A stretch of DNA of 39,315 nucleotides, from positions 1-39,315 of the forward strand of contig JACPCS010000148.1 of the NCBI GenBank assembly GCA_016184455.1. Direction: 5' to 3'. The notes under the pieces were generated by a model. It was not told the DNA's origin. It did no database searches and worked only from the letters and a program-made list of their open reading frames with translations. Each line of letters starts with the position of its first letter. Position 1 is the stretch's first letter. The DNA is from Acidobacteriota bacterium (GTDB lineage Bacteria > Acidobacteriota > Vicinamibacteria > Vicinamibacterales > UBA2999). Positions 25,848 through 33,675 of the stretch are shown here, in pieces. The translations under genes were made by a program, and so were the position numbers.

Positions 25848-27176
25848 CTAGTCGTCGCGCGAGCGGGGATTCCTGAGCGGCGCGGTGTCGTTCTCGGCCG
25901 CGTCGGCCGGTGCGTCACCGAGCCGGAACAGGCGATTCACCGCTTCGGTGTAGATTCCCTGCGTCTCCTCGTCCGGGAGCGCCTTGAGCTGCTCGGTCGG
26001 CTCGAGCAGGAGCTTCTCGACGATGAGCCGCGTCACCTCGTCGACGCGGGCGCGCGCCTCGGGCGGCAGGCCCGCGAATCGGCCGTCGAGCCGCTCCAGC
26101 TCGGCGCGGCGGATCTCGTCGAACCGCTGGCGGAGCGCCACCACGGTGGGAATCGCGCGGCGCGATCGCTGCCATGCGGTGAACCGGGCGAGCTCGTCGG
26201 CGACGATCGCCTCCGCACGCGCGATCTCGGCGCCGCGGCGCGCCAGATTCTCCTGGACGATGTTCTGCAGGTCGTCCACGTTGTAGAGAAAGACCTGCTC
26301 GATCTCCGCCACTGAAGGATCGACGTCGCGCGGCACCGCGATGTCGATGATGAACAGCGGGTCGGGCCGGCGCCGGCCGGTGGCAGCCGCCACGGCCGCG
26401 CGGGTAATGATCGGCCGCTGCGATCCCGTGGCGGTGATGACGATGTCGGCGCGGGAGATGCCGGCGGTCATCTCGCTCCACGGGACGGCGCGCCCGCTCA
26501 CCTCGGCGGCGAGCGCCTCCGCATGGGCCGCGGTCCGGCTCGTGATGACGATCTCGGCGACGCCATGGCTTCGCAGGTGCTGCGCGGTGAGCGCGCTGAT
26601 CTCGCCGGCACCGACGACGAGCACGCGACGGCCGTGCAGTTTGCCGAAGATCTTCCGCGCCAGCGACACGGCGGCAAAGCTCACCGACACGGCGCCCTCG
26701 CCGAGCGCGGTCTCGTTCCGCACGCGCTTGCCGACGCCGAACGCCAAGTGGAACGTCTTGTTCAGCAGCGGGCCGGTGCAGTGGCGCGCGGCCGCCGCCT
26801 GAAACGCCTCCTTCACCTGCCCGAGGACCTGCGGCTCGCCCACCACGAGCGAGTCGAGGCCGGCCGCCACGCGAAAGAGATGATGCGCCGCTGCCGCATC
26901 GTCGTAGGTGAAGAGGTGCGGCAGGAACACGTCGGGCGGCAGCTGGTGGTAGTTGCTCAGGAACGCGACGAGCTCTTCACGAGCGCGCGCCGGGTCCGCG
27001 GTCGCGACGTAGATCTCCGAGCGGTTGCACGTCGAGAGGACGACCGACTCCGCGGCCGACGAGCGCGCCGCCAGTGCCTCCACGGCGGCGCCAACGTCGC
27101 GGCTCGAGAAGTCGAGCCGCTCGCGCAGGTCGACAGACGCCGTCCGGTGACTCACGCCCAGGAGGAACAAATGCAC
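25848..27176 (-). CDS. hemA: Glutamyl-tRNA reductase
   Basis: NADPH-dependent reduction of glutamyl-tRNA to glutamate-1-semialdehyde, the committed step of the C5 pathway and usually its control point. 442 residues from the GTG at 27176 (MHLFLLGVSHRTASVDLRERL). The catalytic cysteine is in VVLSTCNRSEIY. The nucleotide motif VVGAGEISALTAQHLRSHG and the dimerisation helices at the C-terminus are present. An ATG at 27200 is in frame and would add eight repeat-encoded residues (MELGVGID); it follows a TCGAGGG arm as at cdsA. Neither start has a good ribosome-binding site. Confidence 0.94.
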   Translation of the reverse strand: MHLFLLGVSHRTASVDLRERLDFSSRDVGAAVEALAARSSAAESVVLSTCNRSEIYVATADPARAREELVAFLSNYHQLPPDVFLPHLFTYDDAAAAHHLFRVAAGLDSLVVGEPQVLGQVKEAFQAAAARHCTGPLLNKTFHLAFGVGKRVRNETALGEGAVSVSFAAVSLARKIFGKLHGRRVLVVGAGEISALTAQHLRSHGVAEIVITSRTAAHAEALAAEVSGRAVPWSEMTAGISRADIVITATGSQRPIITRAAVAAATGRRRPDPLFIIDIAVPRDVDPSVAEIEQVFLYNVDDLQNIVQENLARRGAEIARAEAIVADELARFTAWQRSRRAIPTVVALRQRFDEIRRAELERLDGRFAGLPPEARARVDEVTRLIVEKLLLEPTEQLKALPDEETQGIYTEAVNRLFRLGDAPADAAENDTAPLRNPRSRDD

Positions 27177-27183
27177 GTCAATT

Positions 27184-27286
27184 CCAACGCCCAACTCCAT
27201 CCCTCGACCAGGGCTCGGGATGCCCCGAGCCACGCCGAGGGGCACAACTTCCCACATTGGGAGTTGGCGTTGTGGGAGTTGGGAGT
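27184..27286. repeat. Composite inverted repeat between ccsA and hemA
   Basis: Outer arms are 7-bp-periodic: CCAACGCCCAACTCC (27184-27198) against GGGAGTTGG-CGTTG (27259-27272), with a further TGGGAGTTGGGAG (27272-27284). Inside lies CCCTCGA (27201-27207) against CCGAGGG (27235-27241) around the hairpin GGCTCGGG-ATGC-CCCGAGCC (27212-27231). It occupies most of the ccsA-hemA gap and could fold into a long structure in the hemA leader. Confidence 0.7.
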
Positions 27287-27302
27287 GTTCTGAAGGCGCT
27301 CA

Positions 27303-28127
27303 TTAGAACGTGTGGCTCGTCGTCACGAAGTAGTTGATCGGCAGGAAGTTGAGCAGCACGATCGCGAAGCCGACCGCGGAGAGCCACGCCGCCCGCCGCC
27401 CGCTCCACCCCATCGTCCGCCGCGCGAAGAGCGCGAAGGAATAGACCGCCCAGGTAAGGACCGCAACGAAAATCTTCGGGTCGTTGAGCGCCATGGCCCG
27501 CAGGTTCGGGTCATCCGGCAGCGCGGCGCGCGCCTGCGCCGTCCAGATGGCGCCCACCACGACCCCCAGCGTCAGGAACAGCCAGCCGATCGCCACCGCG
27601 CGCGCGTTCATCACGTCGAGCGTCTGGAGCGACGGGAGCCGCGTGTAGAAGTAGCCAAGGTGCTTCTTCTTGATCTCCTTGAACTGGACCACGTAGGTGA
27701 GGCCCAGCACGCCTGCGAGGCCGAAGCTGGCGTAGGCGAACAGGAGCGACGAGACGTGCACCCAGAACGCCGGGCTGTCGAACACGGGATCGATCCGTTC
27801 GACCCCCGGCGACAGCGCTGGAATCAGCTGGAGGCCGACGAGCATCGGGACGATGAAGACGCCCATCGCCCGCTCGTCCGTGGTGATCTCCACATAGAGG
27901 TACGACAACGCGAACAGCCAGACGAACGTGGACACCGCATTCGACGGGTTCGCGAACGGCACGTGCCGCACCTCCATCGTCTGCATGCCGATCACGAACG
28001 TGTGGCTGAGCGCCGCGAGAATCAGCAGCGTGGTGGCGGCGCGGCCCACCTGCGGCTGGCGGCGCGCGAAGTGCACGGCATGGGCGATGCCGGCGGCGGC
28101 GTACAGGACGAGAGGGAGGAGGTTCAA
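27303..28127 (-). CDS. ccsA: Cytochrome c assembly protein, CcsA/HemX family
   Basis: 274-residue integral membrane protein with about eight hydrophobic segments. FWVHVSSLLFAYASFGLAGVLGL holds one of the conserved histidines, and the C-terminal YFVTTSHTF another; IGMQTMEVRHVPFANPSNAVSTFVW is also family-like. Such proteins handle heme at the membrane or, as HemX next to hemA in Bacillus, modulate HemA. The tryptophan-rich WWD motif of full CcsA/CcmF is only weakly visible, so HemX is the closer reading. The ATG overlaps the stop of the upstream VWA gene. Confidence 0.85.
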   Translation of the reverse strand: MNLLPLVLYAAAGIAHAVHFARRQPQVGRAATTLLILAALSHTFVIGMQTMEVRHVPFANPSNAVSTFVWLFALSYLYVEITTDERAMGVFIVPMLVGLQLIPALSPGVERIDPVFDSPAFWVHVSSLLFAYASFGLAGVLGLTYVVQFKEIKKKHLGYFYTRLPSLQTLDVMNARAVAIGWLFLTLGVVVGAIWTAQARAALPDDPNLRAMALNDPKIFVAVLTWAVYSFALFARRTMGWSGRRAAWLSAVGFAIVLLNFLPINYFVTTSHTF

Positions 28128-29047
28128 CGCCCCGGGGCGTAGTAGCCCCGCTTGGTGCGCGCGGTCGCATTCTGCCGCGCCACCTGCACGACGATGCGCC
28201 GGAAGGCGCCATCGGTGCGCGGATTCTTCGACGTATACCCGAGCGTGTACTGGCTCGCGAGCTCGTCGGCAATCTGGCTGTAGACGCCGTTGAGATCCTC
28301 GATGCGGGCCGGGAAGAACGCCCGTCCGCCGGTCTCCTGCGCGAGCTGGCGCATGACGAACTCGGCCTCACGGAAGCCGCGCGAACTCGAGTCGTTCCCG
28401 CGGAGCGCAATCGTATAGATGGCCGTCTCGGACCGCTTGGCCAGCTCGAGGACTTCCTCGAACGACACGAGGCTGGAGGTGTCCTCCCCGTCCGAGAAGA
28501 CGATGAGCGCCTGACGGCGGACGTCTTCCTCGTTCTGCGCCTTGATCTTGCCGAGCTCTTTCAGCGAGACGTAGATCGCGTTGTGGAGCGAGGTCGACCC
28601 GCCGGCCACGGTCTGCAGGATCGCGTTCTGCAGCTCCGCCTGGTTCGACGTGAAGCCCTGGCGGATCGACACGCGGCTGTCGAAGTCGATGACCTGCGCC
28701 AGATCGTTCGACTTGAGCCGCTTGACGAAGTTCGTCGCGGCCGCCTGCAGCAGCTGCAGCTTGTCCTCCATGCTGGCACTGCTGTCGAGCAGCAGCGACA
28801 GCGCGATCGGCTGCGGACGCCGCGTGAAGAAGATGATGTCCTGCTTGACGCCGTCCTCGAAGACCGAGAAATCGGCCTGCTCCAGGTCGGTGAGATAGCG
28901 GCTCGCGCCGTCGACGACCGTGATGTTCAGCGAGACGATATCGATGGTGGAGCGGAACTGCGGCCGCTGGGCGTCGGACGGCACAGGCGCCGCCAGCGAC
29001 GCCACCAGAAGGCCGATCGTGCTCAGAACCACTCGCCTCACGTTCAC
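28124..29047 (-). CDS. Secreted VWFA-related protein (Acidobacteria type)
   Basis: 307 residues with a signal peptide (VVLSTIGLLVASLAAPVPSDAQ). The N-terminal RSTIDIVSLNITVVDGASRYLTDLEQADFSVFEDG is characteristic of the acidobacterial VWFA-related family (TIGR03436-like). The VWA domain has the metal-site motif DSSAS, a threonine-rich turn and FSDGEDTSS; it ends in SQYTLGYTSKNPRTDGAFR. Ligand unknown. Overlaps both neighbours by 4 bases, so it is coupled to the hem operon. Confidence 0.88.
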   Translation of the reverse strand: MNVRRVVLSTIGLLVASLAAPVPSDAQRPQFRSTIDIVSLNITVVDGASRYLTDLEQADFSVFEDGVKQDIIFFTRRPQPIALSLLLDSSASMEDKLQLLQAAATNFVKRLKSNDLAQVIDFDSRVSIRQGFTSNQAELQNAILQTVAGGSTSLHNAIYVSLKELGKIKAQNEEDVRRQALIVFSDGEDTSSLVSFEEVLELAKRSETAIYTIALRGNDSSSRGFREAEFVMRQLAQETGGRAFFPARIEDLNGVYSQIADELASQYTLGYTSKNPRTDGAFRRIVVQVARQNATARTKRGYYAPGR

Positions 29048-29940
29048 GCTCCTGCCTGTCCGCGCATCGGCGTCCCGCGCATCGTGATGCCCGGGCGCGC
29101 CGGCCGTACCTCAATTCTATCCGGCGGAATGAGCGATTCGGGCCGCCCGTAGACCACCTTGTACTGGGAGGTCAGCTCCCGCGCAAGCCTCAGCAGTGCC
29201 TGCTCGATGGCGGTTTCGGCCAGCAGCGTGACGTGCTGGCCGCCGGTCTCGCGCGTGCCCGAGTCCAGCGTGATGGCCCGTTCGCGCTCCTCGGTCGTGC
29301 CGACCGGCAGCTGGCCGACGACGATCGCGTGGAGCGCCGCGCCGGCGCCCCTGACGGCCGCGATGACGTCGCGGGCGTAGCGGTTGGTGAACTCGACCCC
29401 GTTGGTGATGACCGCGACGATCACCGCGCGGGGCGTCTCGCGGCGCCGCAGGCCCCCCGAGACCTCCACGATGGCGTCGAGCAGCGTCATGCCGCTCCCG
29501 TTCATCGCGAAGAGCCGGCCCGTGCCCTGCGTCAGCCGTTCCTGGCTCGACGTGTAATCGACCAGAATCGTCGGCCGGTCGGCCAGGCCGATGAGCGCAA
29601 GCTGGTTGCCGACCGCCATCTGCGCCACGAACCGCCGCACGCCGTCGCGCATGGACGAAACGGCGCGCTCCGCCGACGCACTGGTGTCGACGAGCAGCGC
29701 GATGTCGATCGCCTCGGTCGCGGGCGAGACGCGGAGCACCTCGCGCGGCCGGCCGTCCTCGGTGATGACGAAGTCGGCGTTGCCGAGACCCTCGACCGGA
29801 TTGCCGCGCGCGTCGAGCGCGCTGACGAAGATCGTCCGCTCGCGGAGGCCCGCCTGCGCGGCCAGGCCGCGCGCGCCGAACACGGCGCACGCCGCCAGAG
29901 CCGCAAGAAGCGCGAGGGGCACGTTCCACGGTGCGCGCAT
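29044..29940 (-). CDS. Secreted VWA-domain protein
   Basis: 298 residues with a signal peptide (VPLALLAALAACAVFGARGLAAQ). It parallels its downstream neighbour: RTIFVSALDARGNPVEGLGNADFVITEDG, the MIDAS motif DTSAS, VIVAVITNGVEF and LTSQYKVVYGRPE. This looks like a diverged tandem duplicate. First gene of the hem-ccsA operon, with a promoter immediately upstream and a leader of only about 10 bases. Confidence 0.86.
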   Translation of the reverse strand: MRAPWNVPLALLAALAACAVFGARGLAAQAGLRERTIFVSALDARGNPVEGLGNADFVITEDGRPREVLRVSPATEAIDIALLVDTSASAERAVSSMRDGVRRFVAQMAVGNQLALIGLADRPTILVDYTSSQERLTQGTGRLFAMNGSGMTLLDAIVEVSGGLRRRETPRAVIVAVITNGVEFTNRYARDVIAAVRGAGAALHAIVVGQLPVGTTEERERAITLDSGTRETGGQHVTLLAETAIEQALLRLARELTSQYKVVYGRPESLIPPDRIEVRPARPGITMRGTPMRGQAGA

Positions 29941-29956
29941 AGTGCTCAGGAGCCGG

Positions 29957-29987
29957 AGTATAGTCCCCCGCGCATTGCCACTGTCAA
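29957..29987 (-). promoter_or_regulatory. Promoter of the VWA-ccsA-hem operon
   Basis: On the minus strand TTGACA (29987-29982), a 19-base spacer and TATACT (29962-29957). The -35 is perfect, the -10 matches 5 of 6; the spacer is long. Transcription would start near 29950, so the first gene is nearly leaderless. It overlaps the atp promoter on the other strand. Confidence 0.6.
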
Positions 29988-30004
29988 TCCACGTCTGCTA
30001 CGAT
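29975..30004 (+). promoter_or_regulatory. Promoter of the atp F0 operon
   Basis: TTGCCA (29975-29980), 18-base spacer, TACGAT (29999-30004). The -35 matches 5 of 6 and the -10 four of 6. It overlaps the divergent hem-operon promoter, so the two may compete or share a regulator. Confidence 0.5.
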
Positions 30005-30011
30005 TGATTGT

Positions 30012-30281
30012 TTGTTTGGGTCCAGGCAAGAGCGGCGTGGAGAGCCGTCACGCAGCCTCATTTCGGCCCGCAGCCTGAAGGCGCTCCAGACGACGATCAG
30101 CCGGTCGGGGCCGGCGGCGATGGTCAGCTACACGCTGATCGGCGCCATCGTCCTGCTGGGCGGCATCGGGTACGCGATCGACGAGTGGCGCGGCACCTCG
30201 CCGTGGTTCCTGCTCGGGGGCTTGCTCCTCGGGCTCATCGTCGGCTTCTACGAGCTGGCGAAGACGCTCTGGCGATCATGA
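30012..30281 (+). CDS. AtpZ/AtpI-family small membrane protein
   Basis: 89 residues from a TTG start. Two membrane helices (VSYTLIGAIVLLGGIGYAID and WFLLGGLLLGLIVGFYELAK) with the ATPase-gene-1 pattern GP...YAIDEW...P.F.LGG..LG. Such proteins precede F0 genes and are thought to aid c-ring assembly or Mg/Ca handling. No upstream ATG exists in this frame; an ATG at 30120 would remove the basic N-terminus. The stop overlaps the next ATG by 4 bases. Confidence 0.82.
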   Translation: MFGSRQERRGEPSRSLISARSLKALQTTISRSGPAAMVSYTLIGAIVLLGGIGYAIDEWRGTSPWFLLGGLLLGLIVGFYELAKTLWRS

Positions 30282-30640
30282 AGCCGATCTGGTGGGTGGG
30301 CGCCGCGGCGCTCGCCTCGTCGGGCATCATCGCCGCCGCGCCGGGCGTCGAGAGCGACCGCGAAGTGCTGCTCGGGATGCTGGCGCCGCTCGTCGGTGCG
30401 ATGGCGACGGCGGCCCTCGTCGTGCGAACTTGGGCCGCGCGGCCGGAGGCGCTGACGCCGCTGATGATCGGCGCGTTCGGCGCGAAGCTGGTGTTCTTCG
30501 GGGCGTATGTGACGGTGGTGCTGAAAGTGCTCGCGGTGCGGCCGCTGCCGTTCGTCATCAGCTTCACCACGTATTTCATCGGGTTGCACCTCGTCGAGGC
30601 GCTCTGGCTGCAGCGCTTCTTCGCGGGTACCCGCCAATAG
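30278..30640 (+). CDS. ATP synthase subunit I-like membrane protein
   Basis: 120 residues with four hydrophobic segments (VGAAALASSGIIAAAPG, MLAPLVGAMATAALVV, GAFGAKLVFFGAYVTVVL, FVISFTTYFIGLHLVEALWL). Size, topology and position between the AtpZ-like gene and atpB match AtpI-type proteins, which are weakly conserved, so the call leans on context. ATGA overlap with the preceding gene. Confidence 0.72.
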   Translation: MKPIWWVGAAALASSGIIAAAPGVESDREVLLGMLAPLVGAMATAALVVRTWAARPEALTPLMIGAFGAKLVFFGAYVTVVLKVLAVRPLPFVISFTTYFIGLHLVEALWLQRFFAGTRQ

Positions 30641-30652
30641 GACACGACGTTC

Positions 30653-31582
30653 GTGCAGATCGAGCAGGTTCAGGAGCACGCGGGGGAAGCCGCGGCCGAA
30701 GGATTCAACGCCGGCGCCGTCATCATCGAGCACGTCGCCAACAGCCCGATCGATCATCCCCTCATTCATCTGCCCACCATCGCGGGCATCGATCTGTCGG
30801 TCACCAAGCACGTCTTCATGCTGTGGGTCGTCGCGGCGCTCGTCTTCGCGGCGGTCACGATCGCGGTGCGGCGCTACCTCCGGCAGGACCGCCTCGTGCC
30901 CTCGGGGTTCATGAATGCGCTCGAGGCGGTCGTCGAGTTCATTCGCGACAACGTCGTCCGGCCGAGCGTGGGCGACACGTGGGCGCCGACGTGGATGCCG
31001 CTCGTGATGACGTTCTTCGTCTTCATCCTGACGGCCAACGCGATCGGGCTCATCCCGGTCTTCGAGGTGCTCGGACTGCTGGACCACTGGGTCCTTCACG
31101 CGGGTGAGGAGTCGTTCTTCGCCCGGCTGCTGCACGGCGGATCGACCGCCACGTCGAACTTCAACGTGACGGCGGCGCTCGCCGTGGTCACGTTCTTCGC
31201 GATCATCGTCGCCGGGTCGAAGGCGCACGGCGCGGTGCAGCACTGGAAGAACCTCGTCCCGCACGGCGTATCGCCGTTCCTGGCAGTCGCGCTCATCCCG
31301 ATCGAGATCCTGGGCATGCTGGTGCGTCCGTTTGCGCTCACCATGCGACTCGCGGCGAACATGACCGGCGGCCACATCGCGATTCTGGCGATCCTGTCGT
31401 TCGTGTTCATCTTCGCGGAGATGGCGGGGTCGTACGTTGGCATCGGGGTCGGCGCCGCGTTCTCAGTGCCGCTGGCGGTCGCCATCACGGCGCTCGAGAT
31501 TATCGTGGTCCTGGTCCAGGCCTACGTCTTCACGCTCTTGACGGCCGTGTTCATCGGCATGGCCATACACGCTCATCACTGA
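30653..31582 (+). CDS. atpB: ATP synthase F0 subunit a
   Basis: 309-residue proton-channel subunit of the F0 motor. The essential arginine is R232 in RPFALTMRLAANMTGGH, and the last helices IIVVLVQAYVFTLLTAVFIGMAIHAHH are typical. The histidine-rich N-terminus (HPLIHLPTIAGIDLSVTKHVFMLW) is common in this group. GTG start, 12 bases after the previous stop. Confidence 0.95.
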   Translation: MQIEQVQEHAGEAAAEGFNAGAVIIEHVANSPIDHPLIHLPTIAGIDLSVTKHVFMLWVVAALVFAAVTIAVRRYLRQDRLVPSGFMNALEAVVEFIRDNVVRPSVGDTWAPTWMPLVMTFFVFILTANAIGLIPVFEVLGLLDHWVLHAGEESFFARLLHGGSTATSNFNVTAALAVVTFFAIIVAGSKAHGAVQHWKNLVPHGVSPFLAVALIPIEILGMLVRPFALTMRLAANMTGGHIAILAILSFVFIFAEMAGSYVGIGVGAAFSVPLAVAITALEIIVVLVQAYVFTLLTAVFIGMAIHAHH

Positions 31583-31611
31583 GCCACCACCGACGACGGA
31601 GGAAACGACGC

Positions 31612-31842
31612 ATGGAAGGTTTTGCGCTTGCATACATGGGTGCCGGTATCGGCCTTGGCCTGGCTGTGATCGGCGCGGGTCTCGGCATCGGGCGGTTGGC
31701 CGCCGGGCTCGCGGAGGGGATCGCGCGGCAGCCGAGCGCTTTCGCCCAGTTGACGGGCGCGGTGAACCTGCCGCTGTTCCTGCTCGAAGGCGTCGCGATT
31801 CTCGCTGAAGTGTTTGCGCTGCTGATCGTGCTGCTGAAGTAG
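31612..31842 (+). CDS. atpE: ATP synthase F0 subunit c
   Basis: 76-residue hairpin that forms the rotor ring. Helix 1 carries the glycine repeat GAGIGLGLAVIGAGLGIG; the polar loop is ARQP (38-41); helix 2 carries the ion-binding carboxylate E59 in LLEGVAIL. A second glutamate, E66 (LAEVFALL), lies one helical repeat further in the same membrane segment, where a small or hydrophobic residue is usual. GGAGGAA lies 7 bases before the ATG, a strong site that fits the high copy number of this subunit. Confidence 0.95.
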   Translation: MEGFALAYMGAGIGLGLAVIGAGLGIGRLAAGLAEGIARQPSAFAQLTGAVNLPLFLLEGVAILAEVFALLIVLLK

Positions 31843-31844
31843 TC

Positions 31845-32348
31845 ATGAATCCGCTGGTCCAGCCCGATCCGGGCCTCTTCATCTGGACGATCCTGACGTT
31901 CCTCGTGCTCGTGGGGCTGCTCGCGCGCTTCGCGTGGCGGCCGCTGATGGAGGCGCTCGACCGTCGGCAGGCGACGATCGCCAGGTCGCTCGAGGACGCG
32001 CAGCGCGCGCAGCGGGAGCTCGAGCGGCTGCAGCGGGAATCGACGCAGATGATGGCCAACGCCCGCGCCGAGGCCGAGACGATCGTGTCGCGCAGCCGGT
32101 CGGACGCCGAGGCGCTGCGGGAAGAGCTGAAGCAGAAGGCGCGCGCCGAGGCCGCCGCCATCGTCAAGAACGCCGAGCGGCAGATCCAGCTGGAGACCTC
32201 GCGCGCCGTGCAGCAGATCCGCCAGGAGGCGGTCGATCTCTCCGTCGCCATTGCCTCGAAAATCCTGCGGCGGCAGGTCTCGAAAGAAGACAACGAAGGG
32301 CTGATTGAAGAGACCCTGAAGCAGGTCGAAGCGCGCCGCCACGTGTGA
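31845..32348 (+). CDS. atpF: ATP synthase F0 subunit b
   Basis: 167-residue peripheral stalk subunit: one N-terminal membrane helix (FIWTILTFLVLVGLLARFAW) then a long charged coiled coil (about residues 35-150) with the family phrase DLSVAIASKILRRQVS. It starts 2 bases after the atpE stop. The F1 genes that usually follow are absent; the next gene overlaps it by GTGA but is unrelated. Confidence 0.94.
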   Translation: MNPLVQPDPGLFIWTILTFLVLVGLLARFAWRPLMEALDRRQATIARSLEDAQRAQRELERLQRESTQMMANARAEAETIVSRSRSDAEALREELKQKARAEAAAIVKNAERQIQLETSRAVQQIRQEAVDLSVAIASKILRRQVSKEDNEGLIEETLKQVEARRHV

Positions 32349-33301
32349 GCCGCCACGTCCAGACGGTCGCGTTTACCATCGCGGGCGCGGCGCTCTTCGC
32401 CTACGTGGTGGGGCGCGCCGGCGTCGGCGAGATCGGCGACGGCGTGCAGCGGGTCGGCTGGGGACTCGCGGTCATTCTGGCGCTCGCCGGCCTGCGCTTC
32501 ATGGTGCGCGCCGCCTGCTGGCGGCTGTGCATGCCGGCGGACGCGCGGCTCACCTATCTGCGCGCGTTCAGCGCGTTTCTCGCGGGCGATGCCGTCGGCA
32601 GCGTCACGCCGCTGGGGCTGCTCGCGAGCGAGCCCACCAAGATCTTTCTGACCCGCCACCATCTGGCGACGCGCGATTCGGTCGCGTCGCTCGCGACTGA
32701 GAATCTGATCTACGCCGCCTCGATCCTGGCGATGCTGACGGTCGCGGTCGGCGTCGTCCTGGCCACCGTGCCGCTTCCCTCGTCCTGGCGCTGGGAGATG
32801 GCGGGCGCGCTGGCGGCCGTCCTGGGTGCGGCCGTCGTGTCGCTGCGCCTGCTGCGAGGCACGTGGGACGAGCGGCGCGGCCCGCGCCCCCCGTGGCGCG
32901 CCCGGCTCGCGGAGCTGCGGGTCGCGGTGCTCGGGGCGTCGACGCGGAATGCCGCCCGTCTCCGGCGCGCCTTCGGCCTGGAGATGGTGTTCCACGTCCT
33001 GGGGGTGATCGAGGTGTGGCTCACGCTGCAGTGGCTGGTGCCCGACCTCGCCCCGTCGTTCACGCAGGCAATCGCCTTCGAGGGCCTCAACCGCGTGGTG
33101 ACAGTGGCGTTCAAGTTCGTGCCGTTCCGGATCGGCGTCGACGAGGCGCTCTCGGGCGCGGTCGCGCCGGCGCTCGCGGTCTCCACCGCGGCCGGCGTCG
33201 CGCTCGCCGTCGTCCGGAAGGTGCGGAACCTGTTCTGGAGCGGCGTGGGCCTGGCGATCGTCGCGGCACACCCGGCGAGGGGGTCGGTGCGATCCGTCTG
33301 A
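32345..33301 (+). CDS. Flippase-like membrane protein (lysylphosphatidylglycerol synthase TM / UPF0104 family)
   Basis: 318 residues with 7-8 membrane segments. Family-typical blocks: LAGLRFMVRAACWRLC, YLRAFSAFLAGDAVGSVTPLGLLASEPTKIFL, and LNRVVTVAFKFVPFRIGVDEAL. Members are the membrane half of MprF or stand-alone flippase-like proteins; the substrate is unknown. The GTG overlaps the atpF stop, making it part of the F0 operon. The last six residues (GSVRSV) and the TGA stop are encoded by the first unit of the repeat array that follows. Confidence 0.85.
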   Translation: MSRHVQTVAFTIAGAALFAYVVGRAGVGEIGDGVQRVGWGLAVILALAGLRFMVRAACWRLCMPADARLTYLRAFSAFLAGDAVGSVTPLGLLASEPTKIFLTRHHLATRDSVASLATENLIYAASILAMLTVAVGVVLATVPLPSSWRWEMAGALAAVLGAAVVSLRLLRGTWDERRGPRPPWRARLAELRVAVLGASTRNAARLRRAFGLEMVFHVLGVIEVWLTLQWLVPDLAPSFTQAIAFEGLNRVVTVAFKFVPFRIGVDEALSGAVAPALAVSTAAGVALAVVRKVRNLFWSGVGLAIVAAHPARGSVRSV

Positions 33302-33557
33302 TGCGGGTCGGTGCAATCTCTCTGACGGTCGTCGGTGCGATTTCTCTGACGCGGGTCGGTGCGAGCCACTAAGGCTGGTCGGTGCGATTCCTCTGACGCG
33401 GGTCGGTGCAATCCCTCTGACGGTCGTCGGTGCGATCCGTCTGGCGCGGGTCGGTGCGAGCCACTAAGGCTGGTCGGTGCGATTCCTCTGACGCGGGTCG
33501 GTGCAATCCTTCTGACGGTCGTCGGTGCGATCCGTCTGACGCGGGTCCGATGCGAGG
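33282..33557 (+). repeat. Short tandem repeat array, locus 2, with 95-bp higher-order period
   Basis: Eleven units of 23-25 bp, each beginning GGTCGGTGC or GTCGGTGC, run from 33282 to 33543, then a decayed copy to about 33557. Four unit types repeat in the order A-B-C-D, A-B-C-D, A-B-C: type A starts at 33282, 33377 and 33472, exactly 95 bases apart. Type D (33354, 33449) carries GAGCCACTAAGGCT in place of the usual CTCTGACG. The array overlaps the 3' end of the flippase-like gene and supplies its stop. Nothing further is seen between 33558 and 33675 apart from plain sequence before the next gene. Confidence 0.92.
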
Positions 33558-33675
33558 TTGGCAAGATTTGCCACGCCGTCCCGGCTCTGCTTCGGCAATT
33601 CCGTCGTCCTGGACGCACGAATCGCGAATTTTTCTCAGAGATTCGGTGGCATAGGCTCTGCTGACTGCCGCCCGA

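Noticed and set aside
33359-33664. Open frames running through the repeat array as a repeat protein
   Set aside because: The frame exists only because the unit length lets stops fall out of phase; composition is pure repeat and there is no ribosome site or homology.
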